64,000 nt of DNA from Caproicibacterium argilliputei (GTDB lineage Bacteria > Bacillota > Clostridia > Oscillospirales > Acutalibacteraceae). The stretch spans positions 1,054,001-1,118,000 of the forward strand of contig NZ_CP135996.1 in assembly GCF_029211325.2 (NCBI RefSeq). The letters run 5' to 3'. Below, piece by piece: positions 63,555 through 64,000 of this stretch. The position numbers and the translations under genes were made by a program. The notes beneath the pieces are model-generated. The model made no database searches. It was not told the DNA's origin and saw nothing but the letters and a program-made list of their open reading frames with translations. Each line of letters begins with the position of its first letter. Position 1 is the first letter of the stretch.

Positions 63555-64000
63555 ATGGATCGACTTCTGACACTGCTGAATGAAAATGCCCGCCTGACCA
63601 CCAAGCAGCTGGCGGTCATGCTCAACGAAACTGAGGAAAATGTGAACAACGCCATCACCGAATACGAAAAAAACGGTGTCATCCGTGGCTATAAGGCGAT
63701 TATCAACTGGGAAAAGGTCGACGGTAACAACGCCATTGCGATCATTGAACTGCGCGTTTCTCCCAAGCGCGAGCGCGGCTTTGATGAGATTGCGGGAAAA
63801 ATTATGAGCCTGCCGGAGGTCGACAGCGTGTATCTGGTTTCCGGTGGTTATGACCTCGCGGTGGTCATTCACGGCAGCACCATGCAGGAAGTCGCCATGT
63901 TTGTCATGCGCCGCCTTTCCACGCTGGACAGTGTTCTTTCCACAGCTACGCATTTCGTCCTGACCCGCTACAAAGCGGACGGCATTATCATGAATGCCGC
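63555..64000 (+). CDS. Lrp/AsnC-family regulator, 5' part
   Basis: 148 codons visible before the window ends. N-terminal winged helix (LLNENARLTTKQLAVMLNET, then NAITEYEKNGVIRGYKAIIN) and the RAM/ligand domain (IIELRVSPKRERGFDEIA, VYLVSGGYDLAVVIHG). Such proteins control amino-acid genes as octamers. GAGGAGTGAG precedes the ATG. In Clostridia this form is often next to an aminotransferase gene, which would lie outside the window. Confidence 0.88.
   Translation, partial: MDRLLTLLNENARLTTKQLAVMLNETEENVNNAITEYEKNGVIRGYKAIINWEKVDGNNAIAIIELRVSPKRERGFDEIAGKIMSLPEVDSVYLVSGGYDLAVVIHGSTMQEVAMFVMRRLSTLDSVLSTATHFVLTRYKADGIIMNA

Overview
This window looks like chromosome of a motile, fermentative, Gram-positive anaerobe of the class Clostridia, most like the Oscillospirales/Ruminococcaceae. 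That placement is inferred from gene content and protein style: a nine-gene V-type ATPase operon, an unlinked pta and ackA pair, a BofA-like protein beside rnr, DUF4364 and CFI-box proteins, FapA, and the UPF0210/ACT pair. No rRNA or species marker is present, so the genus cannot be fixed. Sequence composition is moderately GC-rich except for an AT-rich island near 13.8-19.6 kb.

Layout. 1-8.4 kb: 3' end of ftsH, a second type II topoisomerase (B and A subunits), secG, rnr and a BofA-like gene. 8.4-13.6 kb: DUF4364 protein, an XRE regulator, the rpsB-tsf translation operon, a two-gene unit pairing an ADP-ribosylglycohydrolase with a DUF3841-like protein, and a cold-shock gene with an attenuator-like leader. 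13.7-19.6 kb: a tRNA-Leu followed by a decayed mobile element (two-frame integrase remnant, broken YefM/YoeB pair, broken phage head-protein tail, membrane proteins, broken ImmA with an intact ImmR-like repressor, and an apparently intact IS5-group insertion with its target duplication).

20-30 kb is a motility and c-di-GMP district: a CmpB-like membrane protein, an unknown Ser/Gln-rich protein, FapA, a short chemoreceptor, a PilZ protein, flagellin with a sigma-28-like promoter, two tRNA-Ser genes, pta and a membrane diguanylate cyclase. 30-37 kb: HD and CFI-box proteins, citrate synthase followed by a 128-bp tandem repeat, a long aminopeptidase P, and pyrBI. 37-44.2 kb: a complete pstSCAB-phoU-phoB-phoR phosphate regulon preceded by 11-bp-phased Pho boxes. 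44-51.7 kb: AlaX editing protein with an HD partner, a LUD protein, ackA, tmcAL, a mutarotase-like protein and a GNAT protein. 51.7-60.4 kb: the V-type ATPase operon on the minus strand. 60.7-64 kb: the UPF0210/ACT pair, a PHP phosphatase and the start of an Lrp/AsnC regulator.

Together the genes describe a cell that makes ATP from acetyl-CoA by Pta/AckA, uses a V-type ATPase, senses phosphate by PhoR/PhoB, and tunes motility through c-di-GMP. I did not find a clearly new defence or CRISPR system. The most interesting leads are the ADP-ribosylglycohydrolase/DUF3841-like pair, the csp leader terminator, the Pho boxes and the citrate-synthase-linked repeat.
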